A stretch of 64,000 bases of DNA from Pseudorhodobacter turbinis (GCF_005234135.1 NZ_CP039965.1:1479501-1543500), one strand, 5' to 3'; numbered from the stretch's first letter, positions 1 through 9,253 are shown. Made by a program: numbers and translations. The notes: generated by a model from the letters alone, not told the origin.

Positions 1-442
1 TGGGCGGCATAGAGGAGGCCCGCCCCGGTGTGCGCGTCAGGACCAGCGATTGCGCCACACCCGGCAGCGTCAATTCCGCCCCAAGCGCGGCAGCAGCAGC
101 AGCAAAGGCTGGCACGCCGGGGGTGACGGTAAAGGCAATACCCTCGGCACGCAGTCGCCGGATTTGCTCGCCCATCGCGGACCAGACCGACAGATCCCCC
201 GAATGCAGCCGCGCCACGTCAAGCCCGGCCTGATCGGCCGCGCGAATTTCTGCGATGATGGCATCCAGATCAAGGGAGGCGGTGTTCACGATCCGCGCGC
301 CTTTTGGGCAATGGTCCAGAACGGCCTCGGGGACCAGAGATCCGGCATAAAGACAGACCGGACAGGCGGCGATCAGATCGCGACCACGTAAGGTAAGCAG
401 GTCGGGTGCGCCGGGGCCGGCGCCGATGAAATGTACGGTCAT
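1..442 (-). CDS. cobM: Precorrin-4 C11-methyltransferase (3' end outside window)
   Basis: SAM-dependent methyltransferase of aerobic corrin ring synthesis that methylates precorrin-4 at C11. About 147 residues are visible; the gene runs off the left edge. The N-terminus carries the tetrapyrrole methylase glycine loop ([11 protein letters not shown], residues 7-17), and further in is the family motif [12 protein letters not shown] at 442 is chosen because it overlaps the cobE stop in an ATGA junction. It is the last visible gene of cobL-cobE-cobM. CobM is favoured over other Cob methylases by these N-terminal motifs and by context. Confidence 0.93.
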   Translation of the reverse strand, partial: MTVHFIGAGPGAPDLLTLRGRDLIAACPVCLYAGSLVPEAVLDHCPKGARIVNTASLDLDAIIAEIRAADQAGLDVARLHSGDLSVWSAMGEQIRRLRAEGIAFTVTPGVPAFAAAAAALGAELTLPGVAQSLVLTRTPGRASSMPP

Positions 443-807
443 GGGTCCTCTGTCATGGCAAGGGCACAGGTGGCCTGCCGGTCGGTTGAGATGATGCGCG
501 GTGCAAGCAGTCGCGCTTGGGGGCCGGCGGCAGCAAGGGCTGCGGCCTCGGCGACGCTGCCGGTGCCATGGCTTGTTTGTGCGGCTGCACTTTGGGTCGG
601 GGTGTTTATGGCGGCCAGATCATGGGCGGGAACGGCGCGAAAGGGCAGGCCGGTTTCGGTGACAAGCTGTTGAAACGCGGCGGATTGGGCCTTGGCCGCG
701 GCGGTGGCCAGACAGTCCGGCCTATGCCCGTCTGCGGCCTGCACCAGCGCGTTGCGTAGGCTTGCGGCGCTGGCACCTGCCCTGAACCCAAATCCCGCGA
801 TGATCAT
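439..807 (-). CDS. cobE: CobE/CbiG C-terminal-like cobalamin biosynthesis protein
   Basis: 122 residues related to CobE and to the C-terminal domain of CbiG, a small protein of the aerobic cobalamin route whose exact chemistry is poorly defined. It opens [13 protein letters not shown]; the FGFRAG segment is typical of the family. The ATG at 807 overlaps the cobL stop by 4 bp (ATGA), and its own stop overlaps the cobM start in the same way, so the three genes are probably translationally coupled. An in-frame ATG at 822 lies inside cobL and is less likely. No signal peptide or membrane segment is seen. Confidence 0.87.
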   Translation of the reverse strand: MIIAGFGFRAGASAASLRNALVQAADGHRPDCLATAAAKAQSAAFQQLVTETGLPFRAVPAHDLAAINTPTQSAAAQTSHGTGSVAEAAALAAAGPQARLLAPRIISTDRQATCALAMTEDP

Positions 808-2003
808 AGCACCACCGCCCATTGCACGACCGGATAGCTGGCCTTCCAGCCGCGTTTGCTGCCCAAGGGCGCGGCGCGCGCCAGTTCGATCCGCAGCAAT
901 GTTCCGCCCAGGCGGGCCTGCGCAGAGGCCAGTAATGCCTCGGATTCCAGCGTGACGGCATTGGCGACCAGCCGTGTGCCTTGGGGTAATGTTGTTGTCA
1001 GATGGTCCAACATCCCATCCGACAACCCGCCACCGATAAAGACCGCATCAGGGCGGGGCAGATCGGCCAATGCCTTGGGGGCGTGACCTTCGACGATCTG
1101 CAAACGGTCGACGCCCAGCCGGTCGGCATTGCGGCGGATGGTGGCGGCACGGTCGGCACGCGGCTCTATCGCCACGGCTTGGGTCGTTGGATGTGTCAAA
1201 AGCCATTCAACCGCGATAGAGCCGGACCCGCCGCCGATATCCCACAGCCGCAGCCCCGCACGCGGTTCCAGCACAGAGAGGGTCAGCGCGCGGATCGGGC
1301 GTTTGGTGATCTGGCCGTCGGTCTCAAAAAAGCTGTCGTCGATGCCGCTGCTGCGAGGCAGGGCGGGGCCGTTGCCTGCAACCTCTAGCGCGACACAAAG
1401 CGGGTGTGCGAAATCACGGTTCGGTAGGGCCTGCGCGGGCGCATTCGTGATCCGTTGCCTTGGACCGCCAAGGGATTCCATCACCGTCATGCGGGTTTCG
1501 CCAAACCCTTGGGCGCAAAGCCATGCGGCTAGCGCGTGCGGCGCGTGGCCATCCCTTAACAGCACAATCGCACGCGCGCCGCTTGCCAGATGCGGGCGCA
1601 GGCGCGCCAGCGGGGCGGCGTGCAAGCCCAAGCATAGCGTTTCCTCCAACCGCCAGCCAAGTTGTGCAGCGGCAAGGGAAAAGGTCGAGGGGGTAGGAAA
1701 TGCGCGCCATTCGCGGCGGTCAAGATGGGCGGCGATGACGCTGCCCGCACCAAAACAAAACGGATCACCCGAGGCCAGCACAACCACCCGCTGCCCGCGC
1801 AAAGCCAGCAGCAACGGCAGCCCATCCGCAAAAGGCACCGGCCATTCCACCTGTTTGGCCAAGGTTTCGCCCAATAATGCCAGATGGCGGGGTGGGCCCA
1901 TCACAACTTTGGCCTGCGTCAGCGCATCACGGCTTGCGGGGGACAGCCCCTCCGGTCCATCTTCGCCAAGTCCGATGATTGTCAGCCAAGGGGTTTCAAC
2001 CAT
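804..2003 (-). CDS. cobL: Precorrin-6Y C5,15-methyltransferase (decarboxylating), CbiE-CbiT fusion
   Basis: 399-residue bifunctional enzyme that methylates precorrin-6B at C5 and C15 and decarboxylates it to precorrin-8X. The N-terminal half is a tetrapyrrole methylase domain (IIGLGEDGPEGLS near residue 10; LASGDPFCFG near residue 75). The C-terminal half is a CbiT-type domain with the SAM loop LWDIGGGSGSIAVEW. The length fits the fused CobL family. ATG 2003 matches the family N-terminus (MVETPWLTIIGLG) and has an AAGG motif about 10 nt upstream. Its start codon overlaps the divergent cobK start by 2 bp, so its promoter must lie inside cobK. Confidence 0.96.
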   Translation of the reverse strand: MVETPWLTIIGLGEDGPEGLSPASRDALTQAKVVMGPPRHLALLGETLAKQVEWPVPFADGLPLLLALRGQRVVVLASGDPFCFGAGSVIAAHLDRREWRAFPTPSTFSLAAAQLGWRLEETLCLGLHAAPLARLRPHLASGARAIVLLRDGHAPHALAAWLCAQGFGETRMTVMESLGGPRQRITNAPAQALPNRDFAHPLCVALEVAGNGPALPRSSGIDDSFFETDGQITKRPIRALTLSVLEPRAGLRLWDIGGGSGSIAVEWLLTHPTTQAVAIEPRADRAATIRRNADRLGVDRLQIVEGHAPKALADLPRPDAVFIGGGLSDGMLDHLTTTLPQGTRLVANAVTLESEALLASAQARLGGTLLRIELARAAPLGSKRGWKASYPVVQWAVVL

Positions 2004-2757
2004 GCCGCTCAACCTTCTGATCCTCGGCGGCACGACTGAGGCCGCCGCCCTGTGTCGCCGTATTGCCGCGCTGGGCCTGCCCGCCACCGTCAGCCTTGCG
2101 GGGCGGGTGGCAGCCCCCGCACCCTTGGCCTTGCCGCAGCGGGTTGGCGGTTTCGGGGGGGCAAAGGGGTTGGCAGAGTATATCCGCACCCACCGCATCA
2201 CCCACCTGATCGACGCCACCCATCCTTTTGCCGCCAATATCAGCGCAAATGCGGTCGAGGCAAGTGCCGTGACCCGGATCCCGCTGGTCGCCCTGACCCG
2301 CCCCGCTTGGCAACCGCAGCCGCAAGATAATTGGCAGGTGGTGCCCGATATGCCCGCCGCTGTCGCCGCGCTGGACCGCCTGTCTGCGCGGGTGTTTCTG
2401 GCCGTCGGGCGTATGCATCTGGCGGATTTCGCCGCCCATCCGCAGCATTTCTACCTGTTGCGCCTGATTGATCCGCCGCAAACGCCCTTGCCGTTCCCGC
2501 ATCATCACGCCCTGATTTCGCGCGGCCCCTTTACCGAGGCTGCGGATATGGCCTTGCTGACCGATCACCGTATTGACCTGATCGTGTCGAAAAATTCGGG
2601 CGGCAGCGGGGCCATTGCCAAGATCGCAGCCGCCCGTGCGCTTGGCCTGCCGGTTTTGATGATCGATCGGCCTGCCATTCCCCCGCGAGCGGAGGTAAGC
2701 TCTGTCGATGATGTGCTGGCGTGGTTGGCTCATTTCGGGATCGACCTTGGCGTGTAG
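2002..2757 (+). CDS. cobK: Precorrin-6A reductase
   Basis: 251-residue NADPH-dependent reductase converting precorrin-6A to precorrin-6B (6Y). The N-terminal dinucleotide motif LILGGTTEAAALCRR and the DATHPFA motif (about residue 74) are diagnostic of CobK/CbiJ. It is the only cob gene on this strand in the left block. Its ATG (2002) has AAGGGG 8 nt upstream and overlaps the cobL start, while its last 28 bp overlap the 3' end of cobJ. The reading frame stays open far upstream, but that part is antisense to cobL and the conserved protein begins here. Confidence 0.96.
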   Translation: MPLNLLILGGTTEAAALCRRIAALGLPATVSLAGRVAAPAPLALPQRVGGFGGAKGLAEYIRTHRITHLIDATHPFAANISANAVEASAVTRIPLVALTRPAWQPQPQDNWQVVPDMPAAVAALDRLSARVFLAVGRMHLADFAAHPQHFYLLRLIDPPQTPLPFPHHHALISRGPFTEAADMALLTDHRIDLIVSKNSGGSGAIAKIAAARALGLPVLMIDRPAIPPRAEVSSVDDVLAWLAHFGIDLGV

Positions 2758-3482
2758 ACAAAGGGCACGCCGTCGCGCGCAATCATCCGTGTGCGCGATG
2801 AACCCACGATCACCATGGTGCGCATATCGGCCATCTCTGGGCGCGCCTCGGGCAGGGGGACCACGGTCAACACCTCTTCGGAGGTAGAGACGGCGCGGGC
2901 AAAGATCACCGGCCGGGCATCATTGCAGGCCTGTTGCAACAGCTCCAGCGTGCGGGCAAACCCCTCGGGACGGCTGGCCGAACGCGGGTTGTAAAAGGCC
3001 ATGGCGAAATCCGCCCCGACCGCAAGGCGCAAGCGTTGCTCTATCACTGCCCAGGGTTTGAGGTTGTCGCTCAGGTTGATCGTGCAAAAATCATGCCCCA
3101 AGGGCGCGCCAGCCCGTGCCGCCGCCGCAAGCATCGCCGTGATGCCGGGCAACACGCGGATATCCAGCGCGCGCCATTGCGGATCACCGGCCTCGACAGC
3201 CTCAAAAATAGCCGAGGCCATGGCGAAGACCCCCGGATCGCCCGAGCTGACCACAACCACCCGCGCCCCCCCGGCCGCAAGGGCAAGGGCGTGGCGGGCG
3301 CGGTCCATCTCGACGCGGTTGTCGGTGGGGTGCAGGGTCAGGCCCGGTCGCGGTGCAATCCGCGCGACATAGGGGATATAGCCGATGACATCACTGGCCT
3401 CGGCCAAGGCTTGGGTGACCTCGGGCGTGACCATCGCATCCGATCCGGGCCCGAGGCCCGCAATAACCAACCAGCCCGTCAT
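2730..3482 (-). CDS. cobJ: Precorrin-3B C17-methyltransferase
   Basis: 250-residue tetrapyrrole methylase that methylates C17 of precorrin-3B and drives ring contraction. It has the N-terminal glycine loop (VIAGLGPGSDAMVTPE), the VVSSGDPGVFAMA motif near residue 75, and the IRVLPGITA segment. ATG 3482 overlaps the cobI stop by 4 bp. It appears to be the last gene of the riboswitch-led operon, and its 3' end overlaps convergent cobK by 28 bp. The size matches stand-alone CobJ, with no CbiG or other fusion. Confidence 0.95.
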   Translation of the reverse strand: MTGWLVIAGLGPGSDAMVTPEVTQALAEASDVIGYIPYVARIAPRPGLTLHPTDNRVEMDRARHALALAAGGARVVVVSSGDPGVFAMASAIFEAVEAGDPQWRALDIRVLPGITAMLAAAARAGAPLGHDFCTINLSDNLKPWAVIEQRLRLAVGADFAMAFYNPRSASRPEGFARTLELLQQACNDARPVIFARAVSTSEEVLTVVPLPEARPEMADMRTMVIVGSSRTRMIARDGVPFVYTPRSIPK

Positions 3483-4207
3483 GGTCGCCGCCCCTGACCA
3501 TGGACAAGGATGATCGAGAAATAGGGCGTGATGCGTGCGGTTGCCTCGCGCAGGGGGGTGACGCGCTGTTCCTCCATGCTGGCGAATTCCACCAGCCATG
3601 CAGCATCATAACGTCCCGAGGTTTTCAGCGCCTCTACCACCTTGTCGATGTTGCGCCCGATTTTCATCACCACGATGGCATCTGCACCCGACATGCCACG
3701 GATCAGGTCTTCCATGGGTAGGGTGCCCGCCAGCACGGTCAGGATATCATCGCCCCAAGTGATCGGCAGGCCCGTCGCGGTCCAGGCCGCCGACATGCCG
3801 GTGATCGCGGGGACGACCTCAACCCGATTGCTGTCCTTCAACCGTTCATAAAGATGCATGAAAGAGCCGTAGAAAAACGGGTCCCCTTCGGACAGCACCA
3901 CGACATCCTCACCGGTCGCGGCGAGGGCGCGCAGATGGGCGGTGCACTCCTCATAGAATGCGGAAAGCGTGGCGTTATAGGCCGGATCGTCCAGCGGGAT
4001 CTCGGTTGTGACCGGATATTCCATCGCGAATTCGGTGACATCGGCGCGCAGCATGCCCTCAACGATCTTGCGCGCGCGCCCTGCACGACCGGCCTTGCGG
4101 AAAAAGGCGATATGTTTGGCATTGCGCACCAGACGGTCGGCCCGCACGCTCAGCAGATCAACCGCACCGGGGCCGAGGCCCACACCATGAATGACGCCGG
4201 GCCTCAT
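3479..4207 (-). CDS. cobI: Precorrin-2 C20-methyltransferase
   Basis: 242-residue SAM-dependent methyltransferase acting on precorrin-2 to give precorrin-3A. It shows GVGLGPGAVDLLSVRA at the N-terminus, the VVLSEGDPFFYGSFMHLYE motif near residue 90, and EVVPAITGMSAA after it, typical of CobI/CbiL. The ATG (4207) overlaps the cobH stop as ATGA, and the gene overlaps cobJ the same way downstream. The order cobH-cobI-cobJ is common in alphaproteobacteria. Confidence 0.95.
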   Translation of the reverse strand: MRPGVIHGVGLGPGAVDLLSVRADRLVRNAKHIAFFRKAGRAGRARKIVEGMLRADVTEFAMEYPVTTEIPLDDPAYNATLSAFYEECTAHLRALAATGEDVVVLSEGDPFFYGSFMHLYERLKDSNRVEVVPAITGMSAAWTATGLPITWGDDILTVLAGTLPMEDLIRGMSGADAIVVMKIGRNIDKVVEALKTSGRYDAAWLVEFASMEEQRVTPLREATARITPYFSIILVHGQGRRP

Positions 4208-4833
4208 TCGGAACGGCTCGCGAGGGCGTTGACGGCGGCCACGGTGATCGCACTGCCACCCAAACGCCCCGCAACGATGCAGCAGGGGGTGGGTTGCGCC
4301 TGCCAAAGCACCTCTTTGCTTTCGACCGCGCCGACAAAGCCGACAGGGCAGCCGATGATCGCGGCAGGGCGCGGGCAGGCGGGGTCTTCAAACATATTGA
4401 GCAGATGGAACAACGCGGTGGGGGCATTGCCGATGGCGACGACGGCCCCCGCCAGATGGGGGCGCCACAGCTCCAATGCGGCGGCGGATCTGGTGGTGCC
4501 CATCTTGGCGGCAAGGGCGGGTGTGGCGGGGTCATGCAGGGTGCAGATCACAGCGTTCTCGGCGGGCAGGCGCGCGCGGGTGATGCCCTCGCTGACCATA
4601 CGCGCATCGCATAAGATCGGCGCGCCGTTTGCCAAAGCCTTGCGCGCGGCGGCGGAAAACCCGGATGAAAAGCAGATATGCGCCGCCAGATCGACCATCC
4701 CGGCGGCATGGATCATGCGCACCGCGACCTGTTCATCATCCGCATCAAAACGTGCAAGATCGGCCTCGGCCCGTATCATTGCAAAGGATTGCCGGTAAAT
4801 CGCGGCACCGTCGGTTTCATATTTATAGGGCAT
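4204..4833 (-). CDS. cobH: Precorrin-8X methylmutase
   Basis: 209-residue enzyme that moves the C11 methyl group of precorrin-8X to C12, giving hydrogenobyrinate. Family segments seen are RMIHAAGMVDLA with the catalytic-type histidine near residue 43, PILCDARMVSEGI, and IGCPVGFVGAVESKE. ATG 4833 starts MPYKYETDGAAIY, the usual CobH opening. It overlaps the end of cobG by 11 bp and cobI by 4 bp. The length is normal. Confidence 0.96.
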   Translation of the reverse strand: MPYKYETDGAAIYRQSFAMIRAEADLARFDADDEQVAVRMIHAAGMVDLAAHICFSSGFSAAARKALANGAPILCDARMVSEGITRARLPAENAVICTLHDPATPALAAKMGTTRSAAALELWRPHLAGAVVAIGNAPTALFHLLNMFEDPACPRPAAIIGCPVGFVGAVESKEVLWQAQPTPCCIVAGRLGGSAITVAAVNALASRSE

Positions 4834-5971
4834 TCTGGGGTCCGAAGATGAGAGGAAGTTGATCTGGCGCAAGGCCATATTGTGAAGGGGGGGCACCAAC
4901 CGTGCCATCCCGGATAAGGTCAAAGCGGCCATCCCGCCCGACCAGGGTGAAATCGGCAGGGCGTTGGAGCGCACAGCCCTTGGCACAGCCCGAAACATGA
5001 AGTGTTTTCCCCGCAGGCAACAATGGCGCAAGCGCGCGGGCGGTTGTGCGGGTTTGAACGGTGGCTTGTGGGCAGGCGGGTGCGCCTGTGCAGCCGTGGA
5101 TCGCCGCCAGCCCCGTACCGGGCGACAGGATAAGGTCGGGATGTGTCAAGCCTGTCAGATCGGCCTTGCGCAGCACAAGCAGCCGGAAGGGGGTAACCCG
5201 TATGGGGTGGCTTGTGGCACGTGCGATCTGGCGCAGGGCGGCGGCGGGAAACAGGCCAAAGCCCGCCCCGACCGCGCCCGATCCGGCCTGCATCTGGGCG
5301 GCGGTTGGCGGTGGCGGGATGTTCGCCCATGCGGGGGGCAAAACGGCCCCTGCGGCCAGATGACGGCGCATCCGCCCTCGCCCGTCAGGGCCGACCCCGC
5401 CAGTCTCTTGGAACCACCGCGCCAGATCAACACAGGCCTGTACCGCAGCGTTCGCATCCGTGACCCTTCGTCCCGCCGCTGCCCCGTCCGCCCGCACGAT
5501 CAGCGCGTCCTTGGTGCCCTCCACCCTTATGTCGCCGCTGGTGGTGGCCAGATGCCGCATCGCGCCTGTATCGATAACAAAACCGAATTTCGCGGGCAGG
5601 GGCGGCAGATCCATCAGGGTTTTGGGCAAAGTGTGGGCGATATCCTCGGCCACGCTATCCTCGCGGTGGGGGGAAAGGATAAGGTTGCTGCGGGCCTCCA
5701 GCTCGGCCGAGGCGGCGATCAGGCCCAGCCCGTCAAGTGCGGCCAAAAGCGTGGCAAAGCGGGCCTCGGCCACGCCCCGGATTTGCAGATTGGCGCGTGA
5801 GGTCGCCTCTATCACGCCGGTGCCGTGATCTTCGGCCAGATCGGCCAAAGCGGCCAGTTGCGCGGGCGAGACCTGCGACAGCGGCGGGCGCACCCGCACC
5901 ACCAAGCCGTCACCTGCCATCATCGGGCGATAGCTGCCGGGGCACCAGCCTTGGATAATCGGGTCAACCAT
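4823..5971 (-). CDS. cobG: Precorrin-3B synthase (Fe-S monooxygenase of the aerobic pathway)
   Basis: 382-residue nitrite/sulfite reductase-fold protein that hydroxylates precorrin-3A at C20 using O2, the step that marks the aerobic cobalamin route. Two ferredoxin-like half domains are present. Cluster-binding cysteines appear near the C-terminus as GCTGAPACPQ and VSGCAKGCA. ATG 5971 overlaps the cobN stop by 8 bp. Some relatives (R. capsulatus) use the unrelated CobZ instead; this genome uses CobG. Related sulfite-reductase-like proteins exist, but the cob context settles the call. Confidence 0.94.
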   Translation of the reverse strand: MVDPIIQGWCPGSYRPMMAGDGLVVRVRPPLSQVSPAQLAALADLAEDHGTGVIEATSRANLQIRGVAEARFATLLAALDGLGLIAASAELEARSNLILSPHREDSVAEDIAHTLPKTLMDLPPLPAKFGFVIDTGAMRHLATTSGDIRVEGTKDALIVRADGAAAGRRVTDANAAVQACVDLARWFQETGGVGPDGRGRMRRHLAAGAVLPPAWANIPPPPTAAQMQAGSGAVGAGFGLFPAAALRQIARATSHPIRVTPFRLLVLRKADLTGLTHPDLILSPGTGLAAIHGCTGAPACPQATVQTRTTARALAPLLPAGKTLHVSGCAKGCALQRPADFTLVGRDGRFDLIRDGTVGAPPSQYGLAPDQLPLIFGPQNAL

Positions 5972-8900
5972 CGGCCATCCCCGCCAGAATGGAGTTGCGG
6001 CGCGACTGCCATAGCCCGGCCTTTTGCAGCGCCGCAAATCGGGCGCGCAGGGCGGCAAGGGCTTGTGGGTTTTCTGCCTGCAAAAAGCCAGTGACATCGG
6101 TATCGCCCAAGGTTGCATCATGGAACAGATCAAACAGATGGGGGCCGACCACATCGGCCAGATGCGCAAAGGCGGCCATGTTGTCCAAGGTCGCGGCAAT
6201 CTCGGCGGCACCGCGAAACCCGTGGCGGTGCATGCCCGCGATCCATGCCGGATTGGCAGCGCGGGCCTGAACCACGCGGGCGATTTCCTCGGGCAGGCTG
6301 CGGGCGCGGGGGCGGGCGGGATCGGTGTTGTCCAGATGCCAAAGGGCGGCTTGTCCGCCGGTGATTGCCTTGGCGGCGGCAAAGCCTGCCTCATGGGCGG
6401 CATAATCCACGGCCAGCAGCAGGTCGGTTTCGGGCAAATCCTGCAAGTGGACAAAGCTGTCTGCCGCCGCGACCCGTTGGGCGATGCCGGCCTCATCACG
6501 CACTGTTTTATCGCCATCAAGCGCCCAGGCACTGGCCGCAAGCCATGCCTGCCCTGCCGCGGCGCGGCCCTCGGCGCTGTAATCGGTCAGGCTGTTGCCC
6601 ATGCCCAAACCGTAGCTGCCGGGCATCGGGCCATAGACCCGCGCGCCCGCATCCGTGCCTGCATAGGGGTTCCAGTCGGGCGCCTCATCGCGGGCGGCAA
6701 GCGCCCGAACGGCACTTGTGAAAAGCGCGGACAGATTGGGGAACACATCGCGAAACAGCCCCGAGACGCGCAGGGTCACATCAAGCCGCGGGCGGTTCAT
6801 CTCGGCCAAGGGCAGCACCTCGATGCCGGAAACCCGTTCGCTATTGGCATCCCAGACGGGCCGCACCCCCAACAGATGCAGGGCCATGGCGAATTCCTCT
6901 CCGGCTGTGCGCATGGTGGCAGAGCCCCAAAGATCGACGATCAACCCGCGTGGATAATCACCATGATCTTGCAGGTGGCGGCGGACCAGCTCCTCGGCCA
7001 GTTTGACGCCTTGGGCATAGGCGGCGCGGCTGGGGACGGCGCGGGGATCGGTGGTATAAAGGTTGCGCCCCGTGGGCAAAACATCCCCACGCCCACGGTA
7101 AGGGGAGCCGGACGGCCCCGCCGGAATACGCCGCCCCGCCACCGCATCCAGCAAGGCTTGGCGTTCGGCCTGCGCGGCGCTTGCGCCATCAAAGGCGGTT
7201 TGACTGGCGGGCGCGCGGCCCCAGATATGCAGCCCGTCGCCAAAGAGGCTGTCTTTGACATCGCAGACAAAGCTGTCGATACGGGTGATCGCCTCAGCCA
7301 ATGAGGTCGCAGCGCTAAGGCCCAGATCGGCCTCTACGCCCAAGGCCTGTGCCTCGGCGCGGATGTCGCCTTGCAAGCGGTCACGACGGCGCGGGTCAAG
7401 CCCGTCGGCATTGGAAAACTCATCCAGCAGGGATTCCAGCCGCGAAAGCCGCTGTGGCGCGCCCGATTGGCGCAGAGGCGGCGGGATATGGCCCAAGGTC
7501 ACAGCCCCGATGCGCCGCTTGGCCTGTGCCGCCTCACCGGGGTCATTGACGATAAAGGGATAGATGACGGGCATTGCGCCCACCAAGGCCTCGGGCCAGC
7601 AGGCATCCGATAGGGCGACCGATTTGCCCGGCAACCATTCCAGCGTGCCATGCGCGCCGATATGGATCATCACATCCGCCTGTTGCCGCAGCCACAGATA
7701 GAAGGCGACATAGCCATGGCGCGGCGTGCGCATCAGGTCATGATACTCGACATCGCGCAGATCGGGGGAGCCGCGTTCAGGCTGTAGAGCGATCAGCGCG
7801 CCGCCCCGCCGCGTGACGGCAAAATGAAACGCACCGTCATGGCAGGCGGGATCAGTTTCGGGCGCACCCCAGACGGCGTTTAGGTCGTCCTGTAGCTCTT
7901 GGGGCAGGGATGACAGGGCCGCGCGGTATTCGGCCAGCGGCCATGCCTCAGACGGTGCAGAGAGTGCATCTGAAAGGGGGCGGGCATCGGGCGATACGCT
8001 GTGGCCCGCCGTCGCCAGATCCGCCAAGATCGCCTCGGCAGAGGCCAGCGCATCCAACCCCACGGCATGGGCCATATTCCAGTCCTTGCCCGGATAGGTG
8101 GATAGGATCAAGGCAGGCCTGCGGTCAGCGGCGGGGCGGGCGGCAAGGTTAGTCCAGCCCGCGACCTTTGCCACAATCGCGGCGATCCGATCGGCCTCGG
8201 GGCGATGCGCGTGGCGAGAGAATTGCAGATCGGGGTCGCGGGTGTCAGGGTCTTTGAAGGAGGCGACGCCTGCAAACAACCGCCCGTCCACCTCTGGCAA
8301 CACAACATGCATCGCAAGATCGGCAGGCGACAGACCGCGTGCCGATTCCGCCCAAGCGCTGTGCGTAGCGGTTGAAAGCGCGACCTGAAAAACCGGTACT
8401 TCAGCTAAATCCAGCGGCGACACCCCATTCGCGCCCTTGCCGCTAAAAGAGGTGGCGTTGATGATCGCGACCGGCCCAAGAAAGGCCACTTGGCGGGACA
8501 GCCAGCGTGCAGCTTCGGGCGCTTTGAGCGAGGGCGCGAACAGTCCCAATACGGTAAAGCCCGCGTCCCGCAACGCCTGTGTCAGCGCGGTCATCGGGGC
8601 CATATCGGCGGCGGCCAGCCATGTCCGGTAGAACGTCACCAAGACCAGAGGGCGGGCGGGATCGCGCATCAGTGGGCAACAGGCGCCATGTTCCGGCAAC
8701 CACGCGCCGACTTGCGGCAGCACCTTTGCGCCGACCACAGGGCCGGTATAAAGCCCCGCGGCAAGTGCCAATTGCGCCAGTGCTGCCTGTGCCGCGATTT
8801 CCCCGCCGGTATCGCAAAGCTGTGACAGGCGGCGCAGGGTAGATTTGGGCAGGGTGGACACCTCATCCAGCCGTGGATCAGGGCGCCCGTCTGCGGGTAA

Positions 8901-9248
8901 AACCGCCAGCGCCAACCCCTTGCGGCGGGCCAGATCGGCCACGCTTTGCAACCCGTAGGGCCAATAGGGCACCCCGCCGATTAGCCGGATCAGGATGGCT
9001 TTGGCGCCCTCAAGCGTGCGCTCCACATAGGTATCGACCGAAAGAGGGTGTTTCAGCGCGGCCAGATTGGCCAAACGCAGGCTGGGCAAACGGCCCTCGC
9101 ACCCGCCACCCGCACGCCAGCCCGCCGCGAAAGCGCCAAGGTCACTGTCCGAGAACGACAGCACCACCAGATCACCCGGGCTTTGGCCCAGATCGGTGGG
9201 GGTGTCGGCCTCGTCCAACCCGTGGCTTTCGCGAAAGACAACGTGCAT
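5964..9248 (-). CDS. cobN: Cobaltochelatase subunit CobN
   Basis: 1094-residue large subunit of the ATP-dependent aerobic cobaltochelatase (CobNST), which inserts cobalt into hydrogenobyrinate a,c-diamide. Segments typical of CobN/BchH-type chelatase subunits include VLPEVDGRLFAGV, IHIGAHGTLEWLPGKS (about residue 535) and YPRGLIVDLWGSATMRTAGEE. CobS and CobT are not in the window. The protein is at the short end of the family and no internal disruption is seen. cobW lies 5 bp upstream, and the 3' end overlaps cobG by 8 bp. Confidence 0.96.
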   Translation of the reverse strand: MHVVFRESHGLDEADTPTDLGQSPGDLVVLSFSDSDLGAFAAGWRAGGGCEGRLPSLRLANLAALKHPLSVDTYVERTLEGAKAILIRLIGGVPYWPYGLQSVADLARRKGLALAVLPADGRPDPRLDEVSTLPKSTLRRLSQLCDTGGEIAAQAALAQLALAAGLYTGPVVGAKVLPQVGAWLPEHGACCPLMRDPARPLVLVTFYRTWLAAADMAPMTALTQALRDAGFTVLGLFAPSLKAPEAARWLSRQVAFLGPVAIINATSFSGKGANGVSPLDLAEVPVFQVALSTATHSAWAESARGLSPADLAMHVVLPEVDGRLFAGVASFKDPDTRDPDLQFSRHAHRPEADRIAAIVAKVAGWTNLAARPAADRRPALILSTYPGKDWNMAHAVGLDALASAEAILADLATAGHSVSPDARPLSDALSAPSEAWPLAEYRAALSSLPQELQDDLNAVWGAPETDPACHDGAFHFAVTRRGGALIALQPERGSPDLRDVEYHDLMRTPRHGYVAFYLWLRQQADVMIHIGAHGTLEWLPGKSVALSDACWPEALVGAMPVIYPFIVNDPGEAAQAKRRIGAVTLGHIPPPLRQSGAPQRLSRLESLLDEFSNADGLDPRRRDRLQGDIRAEAQALGVEADLGLSAATSLAEAITRIDSFVCDVKDSLFGDGLHIWGRAPASQTAFDGASAAQAERQALLDAVAGRRIPAGPSGSPYRGRGDVLPTGRNLYTTDPRAVPSRAAYAQGVKLAEELVRRHLQDHGDYPRGLIVDLWGSATMRTAGEEFAMALHLLGVRPVWDANSERVSGIEVLPLAEMNRPRLDVTLRVSGLFRDVFPNLSALFTSAVRALAARDEAPDWNPYAGTDAGARVYGPMPGSYGLGMGNSLTDYSAEGRAAAGQAWLAASAWALDGDKTVRDEAGIAQRVAAADSFVHLQDLPETDLLLAVDYAAHEAGFAAAKAITGGQAALWHLDNTDPARPRARSLPEEIARVVQARAANPAWIAGMHRHGFRGAAEIAATLDNMAAFAHLADVVGPHLFDLFHDATLGDTDVTGFLQAENPQALAALRARFAALQKAGLWQSRRNSILAGMADG

Positions 9249-9253
9249 TTAGG

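Noticed and set aside
1129..2001. Open frame extending cobK upstream by about 290 codons
   Set aside because: It is antisense to cobL, has low-complexity Arg/Pro/Ser content, and the conserved CobK protein begins at 2002 with a good ribosome-binding site.
6024..7304. 426-codon open frame on the + strand inside cobN
   Set aside because: Mirror frame of a GC-rich gene: glycine/histidine/glutamine-rich, no domain, no ribosome-binding site.
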